Shown: positions 22,415 to 33,845 of the stretch, in pieces
Position numbering within the stretch: the stretch's first letter is position 1
How the letters are laid out: each line of letters opens with the position of its first letter
From: Augochlora pura
Taxonomy: Eukaryota > Arthropoda > Insecta > Hymenoptera > Halictidae
Length of the DNA: 64,000 bases
Direction: 5' to 3'
Assembly (NCBI RefSeq): GCF_028453695.1
Contig: NC_135774.1
Coordinates: 6,572,001-6,636,000, forward strand
The notes under the pieces: model-generated
What the model saw: only the letters and a program-made list of their open reading frames with translations
Database searches by the model: none
Told to the model about the DNA's origin: nothing
Translations under genes and position numbers: made by a program

Positions 22415-22770
22415 TGAAGGAACGGTTTACTGTACTTTTTCCATCAACTCTAGAATTTTATGAGGTCTTGAAAATAGAAGGAAAACATCACCGTAGACCA
22501 CGATATTAAACAATTCCAAAGATGATATGCTACAAAACAATTTAATTTAGGATATAATTTTGCACTTATCTAATAAACATATGCATAATCACGCATAATA
22601 TCAATATAATTACCATTAATATGTATAACAATGTATTTTTCTAATATAGCCGTAGCGTTAATGAAATAAAATGAATTACACATTAATTGTTAAATAACTA
22701 TGTTTAGTCTCATTTTAATCAGAGAACTATCAGTAATATGATAAAAAAATTCAGTTTTAACATTATCAGT
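22415..22770 (+). repeat. Dispersed repeat, copy 2 (related to 11840-12310)
   Basis: It shares TTTACTGTACTTTTTCCATC-like and TTTAGTCTCATTTTAATCAG stretches with the 11.8-12.3 kb region, in the same order. It lies directly right of the piggyBac remnant's TTAA. Confidence 0.6.
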
Positions 22771-22926
22771 TTCACATTATCTTCGGCTGCTTATGATACG
22801 GACGTAATAATTATTAAAAAAGTATCAAATTTTATAGTTTTAATAATCTCTTGATATCTATGCCTTTTAGATGCTTCAATAGTTTTAACATTTCAAACCT
22901 TATTTTAATCTCATTTACGTCTCAGC

Positions 22927-23096
22927 TCAGTTTGTTACTTTACTTATTTTTAAGTATATCTCTCTTTTTGGACCATGTATTACGGAACGTGGATCATTTT
23001 CATATGGAATCATTGTTTTTTCACACACGTCGACTTTAAAATTTTCTAGTGTTTTTATCAAGCCCACTTTTGTTTGGTAAACTGCAAAACGTGCAC
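22927..23096 (-). CDS. P450 exon 5 (C-terminus)
   Basis: 170 bases. Acceptor TTGCAG|GTGCACG after a 252-base intron. It encodes ARFAVYQTKVGLIKTLENFK, a stretch including IPYENDPRSV, and IYLKISKVTN with a TGA stop, the usual L-helix and C-terminal tail of CYP6 proteins. Confidence 0.9.
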
Positions 23097-26000
23097 CTGC
23101 AAAGGAAATTATAATTTAAATTGAAACAAACGTTATACATAACTTATCAAATAATATGCATTGAACATTGGGCAAGATGTAGAAATATACAAGGTGTTGA
23201 GAAGAAAGTGCTCGAAACTATAATGGCTTACAATACTGAACGAGAGTAGTAAAACATCTTCAACACTCTGGATACCTACGGTCTTAAAAAAGTGAATACA
23301 CGCATAAAGCGAATGGAAAATATAATTTAATTTCGTTTGTTCAATTACCAATACAATTTCGTGGTCCATCTCCAAAAGGTAAGTAGCTCATTGGATGTCT
23401 CGCCGCAACAGCGTCATCGTTAAATCTTTCTGGGTCAAAGACTTCTGGATTTGGATAAATGTTGGAATCGTGATGAAGCGCGTATACCGGAACAAATATT
23501 CCAGTATTTTTAGAAATTGTTACTTTCGTATTACTGAAGGTGTAGTCCTTGTTGCATCTTCTCATCAGCAAAGGTCCTGGTGGATACTTTCTCAGTGTTT
23601 CTGTCGATAAGAAGAATATACAATTTGAAATATCAGATCTATAAGAAACATGTTCAAATTAGAGCTGTTACTTGTACGAGATAATTTGTATTTTATGATA
23701 AATAATAAAATACTCGAACAATTAACTATAACGCGTCAACATTTTCAAGTAGAAGACTGTTGCGTTTTTAGTTAACAATATATTCAGTTGTTCAAAACTG
23801 TTAATTTGACGGCATTGTTGTAAAAGAAAAATATAAAATTTTCTTGGATTTTAATGATGTTTTAATGGCACGATTCGACTTTTTTTTATTAATTTAGTAA
23901 ATATTGAGTGAACCAGAGCCAACTCCGTCGCGGTACTATAACATGAAATATTTGTTCGCGCATCTCTCCGGAATGTTCTATGTTTTGCGTGCGAACGTCA
24001 TTTTCAGAATCAACAAAATTTCTAGCATGGACTACAGTTTCGTGTATATATTGCTGAAAATTTCCTAAAATATTGTATCGGCGTCACTTATCTCTGTATG
24101 TATACATTTGCTAAGGAAAGTTAAGAAACAACGTAATCGTTCGATAATTTCAGTATATTCTCTATCTTCTAAAATACATAGCTTGAAATTAAAAATAGCA
24201 TATTCCGAGAGAAAATTATTATTTATTGATGTATGGAATGTTATCTTATTATGCTATTTTTAGTTTCAAGCTATGTATCTTAGAAGATAGAGAGTATACC
24301 GAAATTACCAAACGATTACGTTGCTTCTTAACTTTTGTCGGCAAGTATATATCACTAACTACTGTTACATGATTTTTAATAAGAAATAAGAGACGAAGAG
24401 GCGGAGATGTTAGACCCGACTACACTTTCATCTTTCTGCTTTTCCTATGAATTTTTGTATGTGTGGTCAGATCGACCTCATTGTTTGTGTATTTCATAAA
24501 AGCCATTACTTGAAGAGTGGAATGGTGACGCATGCATAGAGTCCCGCACGACGAAGTAGTATGTGTACCGAATGAACATTATAATTCTGAACTATAATCA
24601 GGCTCATGGTCGCGTTGCGATTGTTCAGAACTATACATCCACGCGGTAAATGCTCTACACCACTGTGCGGGATTCCCGCGCATTTGTCCTCTACCCGCAT
24701 GCCATGTGTAGAGATTTTTTCATGTCTGACCCTATCCGCTCTCTCCTTTGAACTAATCCCAATCAACAATTTGAGATAATTAATATCTTTCAATAGTTAT
24801 TCCGGAGTGCCCTTGAGAACGCATCACAAAATCAAGATTTTGCGTATATGCTCGTAATATTTTTATTATGTCTGATGTTAGAAAGAAATGAACAGATGAA
24901 AAATTACATGATTTCACTGGATGAATATAAAAGTGAAATCAACACTTTTTTCAAGGACCTTTAAGTTGAGTTTTAAAGGCCATTGTTAGTGGAACGATAT
25001 ATTTTTTTCTTAACGCAATATTATAATAACTCACAATAAACGAATTTATTCATGAATAATATGGCTTTAGATGGCATTGCATAAGCTAATTTGAATGTCG
25101 CCTACAATAAATGTCACACTTCTACATTACAACACGTTTATTTTTATTTCACTTCATTTTCCTATCAAAACGAGATTTGTAGTATTCAATGTCATTTAAA
25201 AATCATAATAATATACGTAGATGAATTCGTTTTTTTTACAAATAAGTGGACAATAAAGAAAATTTTTTTTTCATGAATTTGTGTTCTTCTAGAATTATAG
25301 CATAAAAGGGTAGCTTAAATTCTTCTGATTAAAATGAATACGTTATAATTTGGATTAATTTAAGCTATTTTCGATTTAATTAATAAGCAATCTATAATAG
25401 AAAGTTCTGTAATAAACGTAACTATATTTACATCGTATTTGATCTTATTTGAAACGTAAGAATCTTAGCAATAACTTGGTTTTATAATTACAAAACTAAG
25501 ATGAAGATTGCTGAAGTTCAAATTTGTATATTTACGATATCAGTGATTAGCCTAAGTACGTCTATCTCATTTCTTTTCACTGTATTAAATCTCTGTCTTT
25601 GTTTACTGATAAGGAGAATGCAGGTTATTCAGGTTATCGATTTAGTTTAAATTTTACACGCTTATAGATTTAGTCATCTGGTTAAAAAAAATATAGCATT
25701 GTAGTTTTGGAGATATTTCAATAGTTTTTGAGATATCTATGATTAGAACTGTATTACTGTTGTATCTACAGAATTATTTAAAATCATTACCGATTACCGT
25801 TATATGTTTTCCTATATCTAATGATAATTTATATTTCTGTGTTCTTTCTGTAGTAAATAGTATTGCTATAGAAAACTGTTCTTGCATAATATTCTTATTA
25901 TTTTGTAACAGATATATACAAGTATTAAAAAAATAGTAAAAATTTTATTTAAATAGTTTATTTAAAATCATATGTTTCCATGAGCAAATAATTAATACAA

Positions 26001-29000
26001 ATAGAATATAGATTGAAAAAAGTTATTAATCACGAACAAGGCTCGAATCCTCGTCTCCAGGTACTTGATGACTTGAATTAATTTGGTAGATAAGGCAGTA
26101 AAGCAGCTCTAACCATAAATATCTTAAACATTATTGAGTAATTGCGCCTGTAATACTATATTTACTTGAACTGGATGACTAAATTTATAAACGTGCAAAG
26201 TTACAACTAAATCTGTGACCCAAAGTGCTTGCATTGACTTTGTAAGATACCAAGCTTCTGAGAAAAGTGGAGCTGGATCTTGCAAATTTAACCGTGCTCC
26301 GCTGTAACAAAAGATCCACCATATATAATCATTATATCAGATTGCTGCATAATTGCTCTTGTATATTTTACTAATATTCCCCCACAATTTTCAGTTGCCG
26401 ATAAATCAATTCAAGCAGAATCTTTGAAACTACATGGAGAACAGCTGTTACAGATAATGATCTCAATATCATTAATTAAGTAAATGTCTTTGCACAAAGT
26501 GCTAGTAGTTCATCCAGAAATATAATCAAGCTTATGCAACAGTCTAATCTTTATTTTATCGATAAATGTATATGTATACGTACCTTTAAAAACTTTGTCT
26601 AAGTATTTCATTTCTTTTACATCATCGTACTTGAAAGAGCTATTGTTTTTTGCACTAAACTCCTTAATTTCTGCTCGCAATTTATCTTGCATGTGCGGAT
26701 TCAAAGCCATTTCATAAAGAGTGTGACAGATAGTTGTCGAAGATGTTTCAAAGCCAGCTGCGAAGAAGACCATCGCTTGCGCAGTGAGTAAGTTGTCTGT
26801 CAATTCTGAAACAGATTATTGGATATTTAATTGAATTCGAATTCGATTGAATAAAACTATTCAACCATTTCTTATTTACTACCCGGGTAATTTTCCGAAG
26901 GAGCTGTGACAATGTTAAAAGCAAATATGTAGTGAAGATGTAGGGAAAGAGAAGAGCAATTTAGTAGTCTCCAAGATTTTCATGAAAAACTTTTACTACT
27001 ACTACGATGAATCATGTGAGAAAAGCATTTTTTATACTTATAAAATTGGAGAGATTGAAATTTTCAAGATGTTTAATCTTGTCAAATATGGGAACTATTA
27101 AAATGACTCCCAAGAAAAATAAACTAACCAAACTAATATTGAATCAAGATGCGTTGGATAAGAAGGGAATGAGCTACGTTGACACATAGTTCGTAGATAA
27201 AAAGAAAAGTTAAATTGAATTTTTATATATATAGAAAAATACCTATAAAACTTATAGGATATCATTAAAAGAGGTGCAAGGAAATGGTAACAGAAAATAA
27301 TACAAATGTAAGTGGCATTTGTATACGTATATGTGTGGAATAATGTACGTAATAAATGTGTACGCTAACGTTTTTACGATGAAAAGTCAATAAAAATTGT
27401 ATTCTTACAATTGGTAAATAGGATTTCCATGTAGATAAAATATAAAAGAATGCTATTAAATGAAGAAAGAAAATTTAATTTTTGAACTGAATTATCAGGC
27501 ATAATTATCAGATCTTCGCCTTAAAAATTAGTGGAGCTAAAAAGTCACGGTGAGATAAGATTTTCAATCGAAGTGCAGTAAAATAACTGACGCGATAACC
27601 TTTCAGACAGGCCATCACAAAATTATTTGTCGTAGTCAAAATACCGTGATTCTATATTCTCGATTCGATAAATACTGAAATCAAACATTTCACTAGAATA
27701 CTTTGTGGTGTAAAAAAGTGGCTGTCCGAATTTGAATATCATTTCGTGAGAGAACGAAATTGCGAATCATGGTTCTTTCTGCAGAATTAGTTTTCGTGAC
27801 GTATAGAATACGATACAAGCGAGTTAAGGAAAAATAACTTTATTTTATACTTTACCTCAAATTTTCAAGGTCAAGATTAATTTTTCTCCCTACCAACAGT
27901 ACTGAATCACGTTATACTGTTCACGACATATAATTTTATGACATTTGGTACACATTATTAATAATATGTAATATAATTAAATTATTAGCATATCATAGTT
28001 ATGAACACTAAAATAAATTATAAATACAATCAAAGAAGACCAGCGGTGGCCAAATGTGGACATAAATGGTAGTCCTCCTAAATGTTTCCACCTGTTCTTA
28101 TATGGAATTTCATTTACAGTGGGCCAAAAAAATATTGGCACAACCAGTTTTCTTTGAATATCTTTAAACTATAAAATAATCTATTAACATTAACTATGTT
28201 TATTAGTGTCTTTTGACGCACATAAATAGTATGTTTACGTTATTTCTTATGAGGAAATAAAGTCAAGAAAACGAAAAATCCAGAGCCAAAAAAATATTGG
28301 CACATGTACGATTTTGCTATAAGAGTAAGTGTTGCACAACTGTAGAAGTGTACAATTAAACTTATTTAATGTTTGGTGTGCATGCCTTTAGGCTTAATTA
28401 CGGCCTGTAATCGATTAAGTATTGGATAAGTTTTTGCATAATTTCCGATTAAATGTCAGACCACTCTTCTATAATAAAAGCGTCGCTTTTAGATCATTTT
28501 TATTTTCAATTTTACTTTTTTGAACTTTTAAATCTAAAATATGCCAAAGATTTTCTATCGGTTTAATATCCGGCAATTAAGACGGTGCGGGGAGTTGTTT
28601 GGGTACATTGTACAATAACCATTCCCTTGTTTTCTTTGGCGTGTGCTTTGGGTCGTTGTCTTGTTGGAATCGAAATGATTCGTTTATGCCCATTTTTGTT
28701 GCACTCGTTAACAAATTATTTCGCAACACAACGATATAGACGCTTGCATTCATTGTATCGTCAATAAAAGCCAAATTTCCTACTCTATGATATGAGATAG
28801 AGCCCCATACCATGACATGACCACCACCGTGTTTTACTGTAGGAATAATGTTCTTTTCATTCAATTCGATGTTCGGTTTCTTCCATACAAATCTTTTTCC
28901 ATCAGAGCCGAAAAGATTAAACTTGCTCTGATCTGAGAAAATAACCGTCTTCCAAAATTCCATTGTCTTACTTGTATATATTTTTGCAAACTCGAATCGT

Positions 29001-32000
29001 TTCTCCCTATTCTTCTCATTAATGAACGGTTTTTTTTCTCACTGATCTACCATAAATTTCTGCAGAATGTAAAACATTTCGAACTGTTTGGGCTTTCACT
29101 TCTTTTCCCAAATATGTTGCGATGTCAACAGCTAAACTTTTGGCATTTACAAAAGGATTTTTTATTGCTTCTTTGACGATACCTTTTCGTTCTCTAGTGG
29201 TAAGTACTTTCGGACGACCTGATCGCGATTTGTTCTCGACGTTACCGGCTTCCTTAAATTTTTGTACTACATTTCTCACTGTCGAGAAACTTAAAATGAA
29301 TTGTCGATTTTTCGGTAACTTTTACCATTTTTATGTGATGAAATAATTTCATTTCGCACGCTCAATGATAACTCGCTTTTCTTCGTAGACATGATTCTTG
29401 TTCAAAGTGTAAACACGTACTGATTGTGTTAAATGAGGTAAGAGATTCGCAACAGTGAATTTCTGTTTATGAATTCTGTTTATGTTTCCGTTCCTGAATC
29501 CGAAATTGTCGCGTACGAAAGCGATTAACACTTGCTTTTATAGCAAAATCGTACTTCCATTGACTTTATTACCTTATAATAAATAATTAAGACTTCTCAG
29601 TAAACATACTATATATGTGCGCCAAAACACGCTAATAAACATAGTTAATGTTAATAGAAGACTTTATAATTTAAAGATTTTTAAACAAAACTGATTTTGC
29701 CAATAATTTTTTGACCCACTGTATATTGAGAAACAAATATAATGAAAAGTAATTTCTTTCGTAATTTTCAAGGCCATCGATGGCAATTTGTATGAGTCTT
29801 TCCATGTTAAACAGATTGTTTCGGTGTCTCGATGTCAAACATCATGATGATATTGAAATATATTGGAGTCCAGATACTAACAAGAAGATATCACCACCTA
29901 CGGAGTCGTCAATTTTATGCAAACATTTTTTTTTTATTCTAGAACAAGAATAAGTCAACACAAATCCGAGCTTTCTTGCCATCGTTCATTATTAATATAG
30001 ATTTTTGAAATTAATTTTTAAACTTGGTTTTGGTACTCTCAATGTCTAGAGTACAAATCTCCTCAGAGATAGTTTTTTTATTTTTTATTTTGTTTTCTTA
30101 TTTGTCTGTTTCTTTTTAGAAACCATTTGCTTATCACAATGCTGCGGAAGTTCAACGCCTTGAAGTACGTCAACGGACTTGTTATGATTCTTCGCCGAAA
30201 ATATGTACAGATACAAGTCTCAAAATTAATGATTAAAGACATTTATAAGTGGCAAACTTTCGAACATGTAACTCTACTTACTTTTACTCTAGAATCACCA
30301 AAAGGTTTGGATAAAATTGGCGACCACAGTTATGATGTTTCCTTTTAAGTCATTTTAATAACTTTGAAATTATTTAAGAATTACAAACCCTCTATGTTTC
30401 CAGTTTTACTGATTTTTATAAAAACTGTCTTTACATTCGAATTTATATGTCTAAAACTATTAAAGATACAAAATTGCGATTTTTTTCTAATAAGCTTAAG
30501 GGATATATGCATTTGAAAAAAATTGTTCGTATTTAAAAAGATATTTGTTTAAAAAAAAATATTTGATTAAAGAAATTCTTCGACTCGTGGATAGTCTCAA
30601 ACTGTAATTAAAATAGGACGGAGAATATTGCGGCGTACTTTGCTTTTAGAAAATGGGTCATGTGCTCCACCCGGACATTGGTTAACTTTACATAAATACA
30701 AACGCTGAACAACCACACAAACACATATAACAAATTGTTGTAATAAAAATAAAAACTTACCAATATCTTGTAACTTCTCTGGGTGATTCTTTAACTCTAT
30801 CAGCATGTTCACGAAATCTGGTCTAATTACGTTGTTTTCTTCTCTGTACTTGATCGTGTCTGATATTACTCGAATGAAAAATGAAGTAACTTTCGGATAC
30901 GGTTGTAGAGACATGAGAAAGAAGTATAATTTCGGCAGACTTTCTCGGAACGTTATCTTTATCAAATTCGACAGTGATGTTGAGAAAACCTTCTTTCCCA
31001 TTCGCCGAAATTCACTTTCTTCATTGGATAATGCATTCATATTAATCCCAAACGCACAACTGCCAATAACGTCAGTCGTGAACTTTGCTGCTACTTCGCG
31101 ACACTCTATCGGCTCCCCCTTTTCTTCTAATTTCTCTAAATATTTTTCTAATTGGTCCGAGCATTCCGTTATCAAGTGAAACATTTCCTTCAATTTCCCA
31201 GTTGTAAAAACTGGCGAGAGCCTTGTTCGCAGTGGCCGCCATCTCTTTGCTTCTAAACTGAAGATGTTTGAGGATAATGGTTCTACCTATAGACATGGTA
31301 ATATTGAGATTTTTCATTTTTAATGTACAGTGTAGTAGCATACAAGTATCACGGTTATACATGTTAAATTTCAAGCGTCTACAATAACGTGAACAATACT
31401 TATGAAAGATTTGTTGCCAACACCAGCTAAACGGACGCCACAAAAGTAGTCGAACGATCGAAATTTGTACATAAAACAATTCTTGAATTCAACAAATGGT
31501 AAACATTGATTCCTTCAGTTGATATTACTATACTATACTACTGATATTATTAAGTGTTAAGAAGAATGTACAATTTGTATTAATAATGTGTTCAAAAAAG
31601 TCCGAAACTAGCATCACTGATAGAAAATTGATAATTAAGTGACAGAATGAAGGCAAGAGCTATGCCGAAATAGCACAGTTATTAGGGAAAAGTAAATCTA
31701 CTGTTCACTACATAGTAAAAAAAGTAAAAACCACTGGAGTTCTTCAGAATGAAGTCCGTTTTGGCCGGCCAAAGAAATTACCGAAAAGGAAAGAGAATGT
31801 AATTGTGCGTAATAAAAAAGGATCCAACTATTTCGGTTCCAAAAATTGCGATACCAGTTGCTGATAGCTATGGGAAACAAGTTCATCCGGAACTTTGTCG
31901 AAGAATCCTCTGTGAAAATAATTTTCATGGTCGTATTTCCCGAAAGAAACCATTTGTTAGCAAAGTTAACAAGCAGAAGAGACTAAATTTCGCTGAAAGA

Positions 32001-33845
32001 TATGTAAGCAAGGGCAGGGACTTTTAGAAACGCATTATTTTCTCGGACGAAAGTAAATTCAACATATTTGGCTCCGATGGATGTTATAAAATTTGGAGAA
32101 AACTAAATGGAGAGATGGACTTTAAAAATCTACGTCTAACCGTGAAGCATGGAAGTGGATCGATAATGGTGTGGGGGTGTATGGTGACCAGTGGTGTTGG
32201 AAACCTCGTCATTATTGATGGAATATTAGATAAATGTAAATATATGCAGATATTAAAGGATAATTTGAAGCAAAGTGCGGAAAAACCAGAACTAATAGAT
32301 GATTTTCATTTTCAACAGGGCAATGATCCTAAACATACCTCACACATTGTTAAACAGTGGATCATATATAACGTACCCCACATTTTAGAAACACCTCCAC
32401 AAAGTCCGGATATCAATCCCATTTAGCACTTATGGGCAGAAATTAGTAGACAACTAAGTAAATATAATATTAATTCCAAGGAAGGATTAAAAACAGCAGT
32501 TGTGATGTTTGGAATAAAATAGGAACAGAAATAACAAAAACTTTGGTTTACAGCATGCAACGACGTTTGTAAGCCATAATAGGTGCTCATAGATGACCGA
32601 AAAAATATTAAAACTTTACATTTATGCAAAAAATATATTACCAATTTAATCGTTCGAATACTTTTGTGGCGTCCGTTTAACTGATGTTGGCAATAAATCT
32701 TTCATAAGTATTGTTTATGTTATCGAAGACGCTTGAAATTTAACATGTATAACCGTAATACTTGTATGTTATTACAGGAATAAAAATATTTTGTAATTCG
32801 TAATGGTTCTCAAATTTTTTTCGCGTCAAACATTTTATTTTAGACCGTTCGAATACTTTCGTGGCTCTCTGTATACTACGAGTACAGTCCTCATGCAATA
32901 CGAAGGCACCTTTGTGTTTACATCTTTTCTCTTATTAGCTGCTTCAATGTCGCAGCCAACGGTCGCTACTATCCGAAAACGAATGAATGTAAACACAAAG
33001 CTGCCTTCTTATATCTATATCTACAGTGTGCATCAATTATTTCAGAAAGAAAGTCTTTTATAAATAAATGTTGTAGAAAAAAATGTGGATGTGTTAAATT
33101 GCATTCTATTGAATAATCAAAGTCACATCCAAGTCAACATGATGCTTTTAAATGGAAAACGGATTCATACTTTTCCTATGAGAACTGTCTATATTATGAC
33201 CATTGAAAGGTGTGTCCCTAAAAGTTTGGGCAAAATTATTTGGGAAGAATAAGCGGCGCTAATCTTGACTTTGACCCAACCACATAAAGTAAAGGGCTAT
33301 TCAGTGGAATGTTTTAATGTTTTAAACGGCATTCTCAGAAATGTTTTTTGGCTCTGAAACATTCGACCGTTTCGAGACTTTGGGGAACCCGTGTTTCGGA
33401 AGCTCATAATTCATACAATTTAAGAAAAAAACTTTAAAACTTAAAGTTAAATTTTTCTAATAGCCCTGCACTTCAGGAAAATGTCCGTAAATACATTTGT
33501 TACACCTACCTTCTCATTAATATTGATTCCACGATCATCGAAAACAGAAAAGTCTTTGATGAGAACATCCTTTATTAGATCCATGTCACATACGACAACA
33601 CTAGGATTTCCTCTTATAAAAATTCCTAAAAGGGGCTCATTTTTGTATTTCTCATACTGCTGTTTTATATACACGGCAAGTGTTACTTTTCTGAAGAGAA
33701 CATCTTTAATATTGCCAAATACAGGTATTGGATCAGGTCCAGCTACACCTCTACTTTTCCAATAATCGAAGGACGATGTTAAATAATAGTAGACAGCAAC
33801 GAACACCAATGCAATGGCGCTCAATATTTGGAGATAATCAGCCAT
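22927..33845 (-). CDS. Cytochrome P450, CYP6-like, five exons, complete
   Basis: CYP6-type P450s are ER-membrane haem monooxygenases of the CYP3 clan that oxidise plant toxins, pesticides and endogenous lipids. By eye I find five exons: 33845-33510, 31286-30761, 26805-26584, 23600-23349 and 23096-22927. All splice with GT-AG and keep one frame, giving 1506 bases, or 501 residues plus stop, the usual length of the family. Motifs in order: N-terminal membrane anchor (residues ~4-22), a proline-containing hinge (GPDPIPVFGN), the C-helix WRPLRTR, the I-helix AAGFETSST and the K-helix ETLRKYPP. DPERF and the haem loop FGDGPRNCIG with its Cys ligand follow. Nothing essential is missing, so the gene may be active. 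Introns of 2223, 3955, 2983 and 252 bases hold Tc1 elements and a foldback MITE. Family is from motif recognition; the subfamily is not decided. Confidence 0.93.
23349..23600 (-). CDS. P450 exon 4 (K-helix and haem loop)
   Basis: 252 bases. Acceptor GACAG|AAACACTG, donor ATTG|GTAATT. It encodes the K-helix ETLRKYPPGPLLMRRC, the NPEVFDPERF segment and the haem-binding FGDGPRNCIG with its Cys. It is split from exon 5 within the Gly codon after Cys-Ile. Confidence 0.95.
24090..24360. mobile_element. Foldback MITE in P450 intron 3
   Basis: The left arm (starting near 24118 with AAGTTAAGAAACAACGTAAT) and the right arm (24253-24338) are inverted copies over ~86 bases with few mismatches, around a ~50-base loop. 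Weaker pairing extends outward. The transcript would form a long hairpin inside the P450 intron. No open frame is present. Confidence 0.85.
24525..24690 (+). repeat. Dispersed repeat, copy 1 (related copy at 36255-36420)
   Basis: Segments such as GTGAACATTGCAATTCTAAA at 36.3 kb and its diverged counterpart here share order and spacing over ~150 bases. No coding function is visible. Confidence 0.5.
26060..26480 (-). pseudogene. Possible processed pseudogene, protein not identified
   Basis: On the minus strand one frame reads ENCGGILVKYTRAIMQQSDI and then MIIYGGSFVTAEHG. A shifted frame reads SGARLNLQDPAPLFSEAWYL, then TKSMQALWVTDLVVTLHVYK and FSHPVQVNIVLQAQLLNN. This looks like real, once-coding protein sequence rather than a chance frame, broken by frameshifts and stops. 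It lies within P450 intron 3 but has no P450 motif. I do not recognise the parent gene. Confidence 0.4.
26584..26805 (-). CDS. P450 exon 3 (I-helix)
   Basis: 222 bases. Acceptor TTTCAG|AATTGAC, donor AAAG|GTACGT. It encodes ELTDNLLTAQAMVFFAAGFE with the oxygen-activating AGFETSST box, then ALNPHMQDKLRAEI and KEMKYLDKVFK. Both splice phases are 1 and keep the frame. Confidence 0.93.
28117..29721 (-). mobile_element. Tc1-type transposon in P450 intron 2
   Basis: A 1605-bp element has both ends intact: it starts CAGTGGGCCAAAAAAAT and ends with the complement of CAGTGGGTCAAAAAATT. TA flanks each side. The inverted repeats extend ~90 bases. It carries a broken Tc1 transposase on the minus strand. 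Identical TA flanks and well-matched ends mean the borders are exact. Confidence 0.93.
28395..29392 (-). pseudogene. Tc1 transposase pseudogene
   Basis: Tc1 transposases have paired helix-turn-helix domains and a DDE core. The start is at 29392 (MSTKKSELSLSVRNEI). Frame breaks lie at ~29280-29345. The second part (29279-29019) has the DNA-binding region with SRSGRPKVLTTRERKGIV. A further break precedes WKTVIFSDQSKFNLFGSDG (first Asp), KHGGGHVMVWGSI and RFQQDNDPKHTPKKTREWL (second Asp). A TAA replaces a codon at LPAPS, before PDIKPIENLW with the third acid. All three catalytic acids can be found, but not in one frame. Confidence 0.9.
30761..31286 (-). CDS. P450 exon 2
   Basis: 526 bases. Acceptor CTATAG|GTAGAACC, donor ATTG|GTAAGT, leaving one base of the next codon. 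It encodes the C-helix (EAKRWRPLRTRLSPVF), whose Trp-Arg contacts a haem propionate, then VAAKFTTDVIGSCAFGI and the F-G region to NHPEKLQDI. The frame joins exon 1 as NEK-VEPLSSN, matching the family pattern. Confidence 0.92.
31340..32780 (+). mobile_element. Tc1-type transposon in P450 intron 1, long inverted repeats
   Basis: Inverted repeats of ~130 bases, at 31340-31470 and 32650-32780, enclose a Tc1 transposase pseudogene. Within the repeats a canonical Tc1-like end (CAGYTAAACGGACGCCAC) is found ~90 bases inside the outer limit of homology. Either this family has unusually long ends, or the transposon landed in one arm of an older inverted repeat. The element lies in the opposite orientation to the P450 gene. 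Confidence 0.82.
31586..32590 (+). pseudogene. Tc1 transposase pseudogene (intron 1)
   Basis: It starts MCSKKSETSITDRKLIIK, then a stop, then SYAEIAQLLGKSKSTVHYIV, the N-terminal helix-turn-helix. After frame breaks come RLNFAERYVSK, IFSDESKFNIFGSDG (first Asp), LTVKHGSGSIMVWG and HFQQGNDPKHTSHIVKQW (second Asp). SPDINPI then ends in a stop where LW should follow. Several stops and frameshifts make it dead. It is closely related in type to the copies at 28.1 and 38.3 kb but not identical. Confidence 0.88.
32838..32875. repeat. Lone Tc1-type end
   Basis: Read on the minus strand, TACAGAGAGCCACGAAAGTA followed by TTCGAACGGTC resembles the end of the Tc1 element just to the left. No partner end is found, so it is a leftover from another copy. 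Confidence 0.45.
33510..33845 (-). CDS. P450 exon 1
   Basis: 112 codons from ATG to NEK, phase 0, donor AAG|GTAGGT. It holds the hydrophobic anchor MADYLQILSAIALVFVAVYY, the hinge FDYWKSRGVAGPDPIP and the start of the globular domain. The ATG is the first in frame and is followed by a good signal-anchor, so I take it as the start. Confidence 0.93.
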
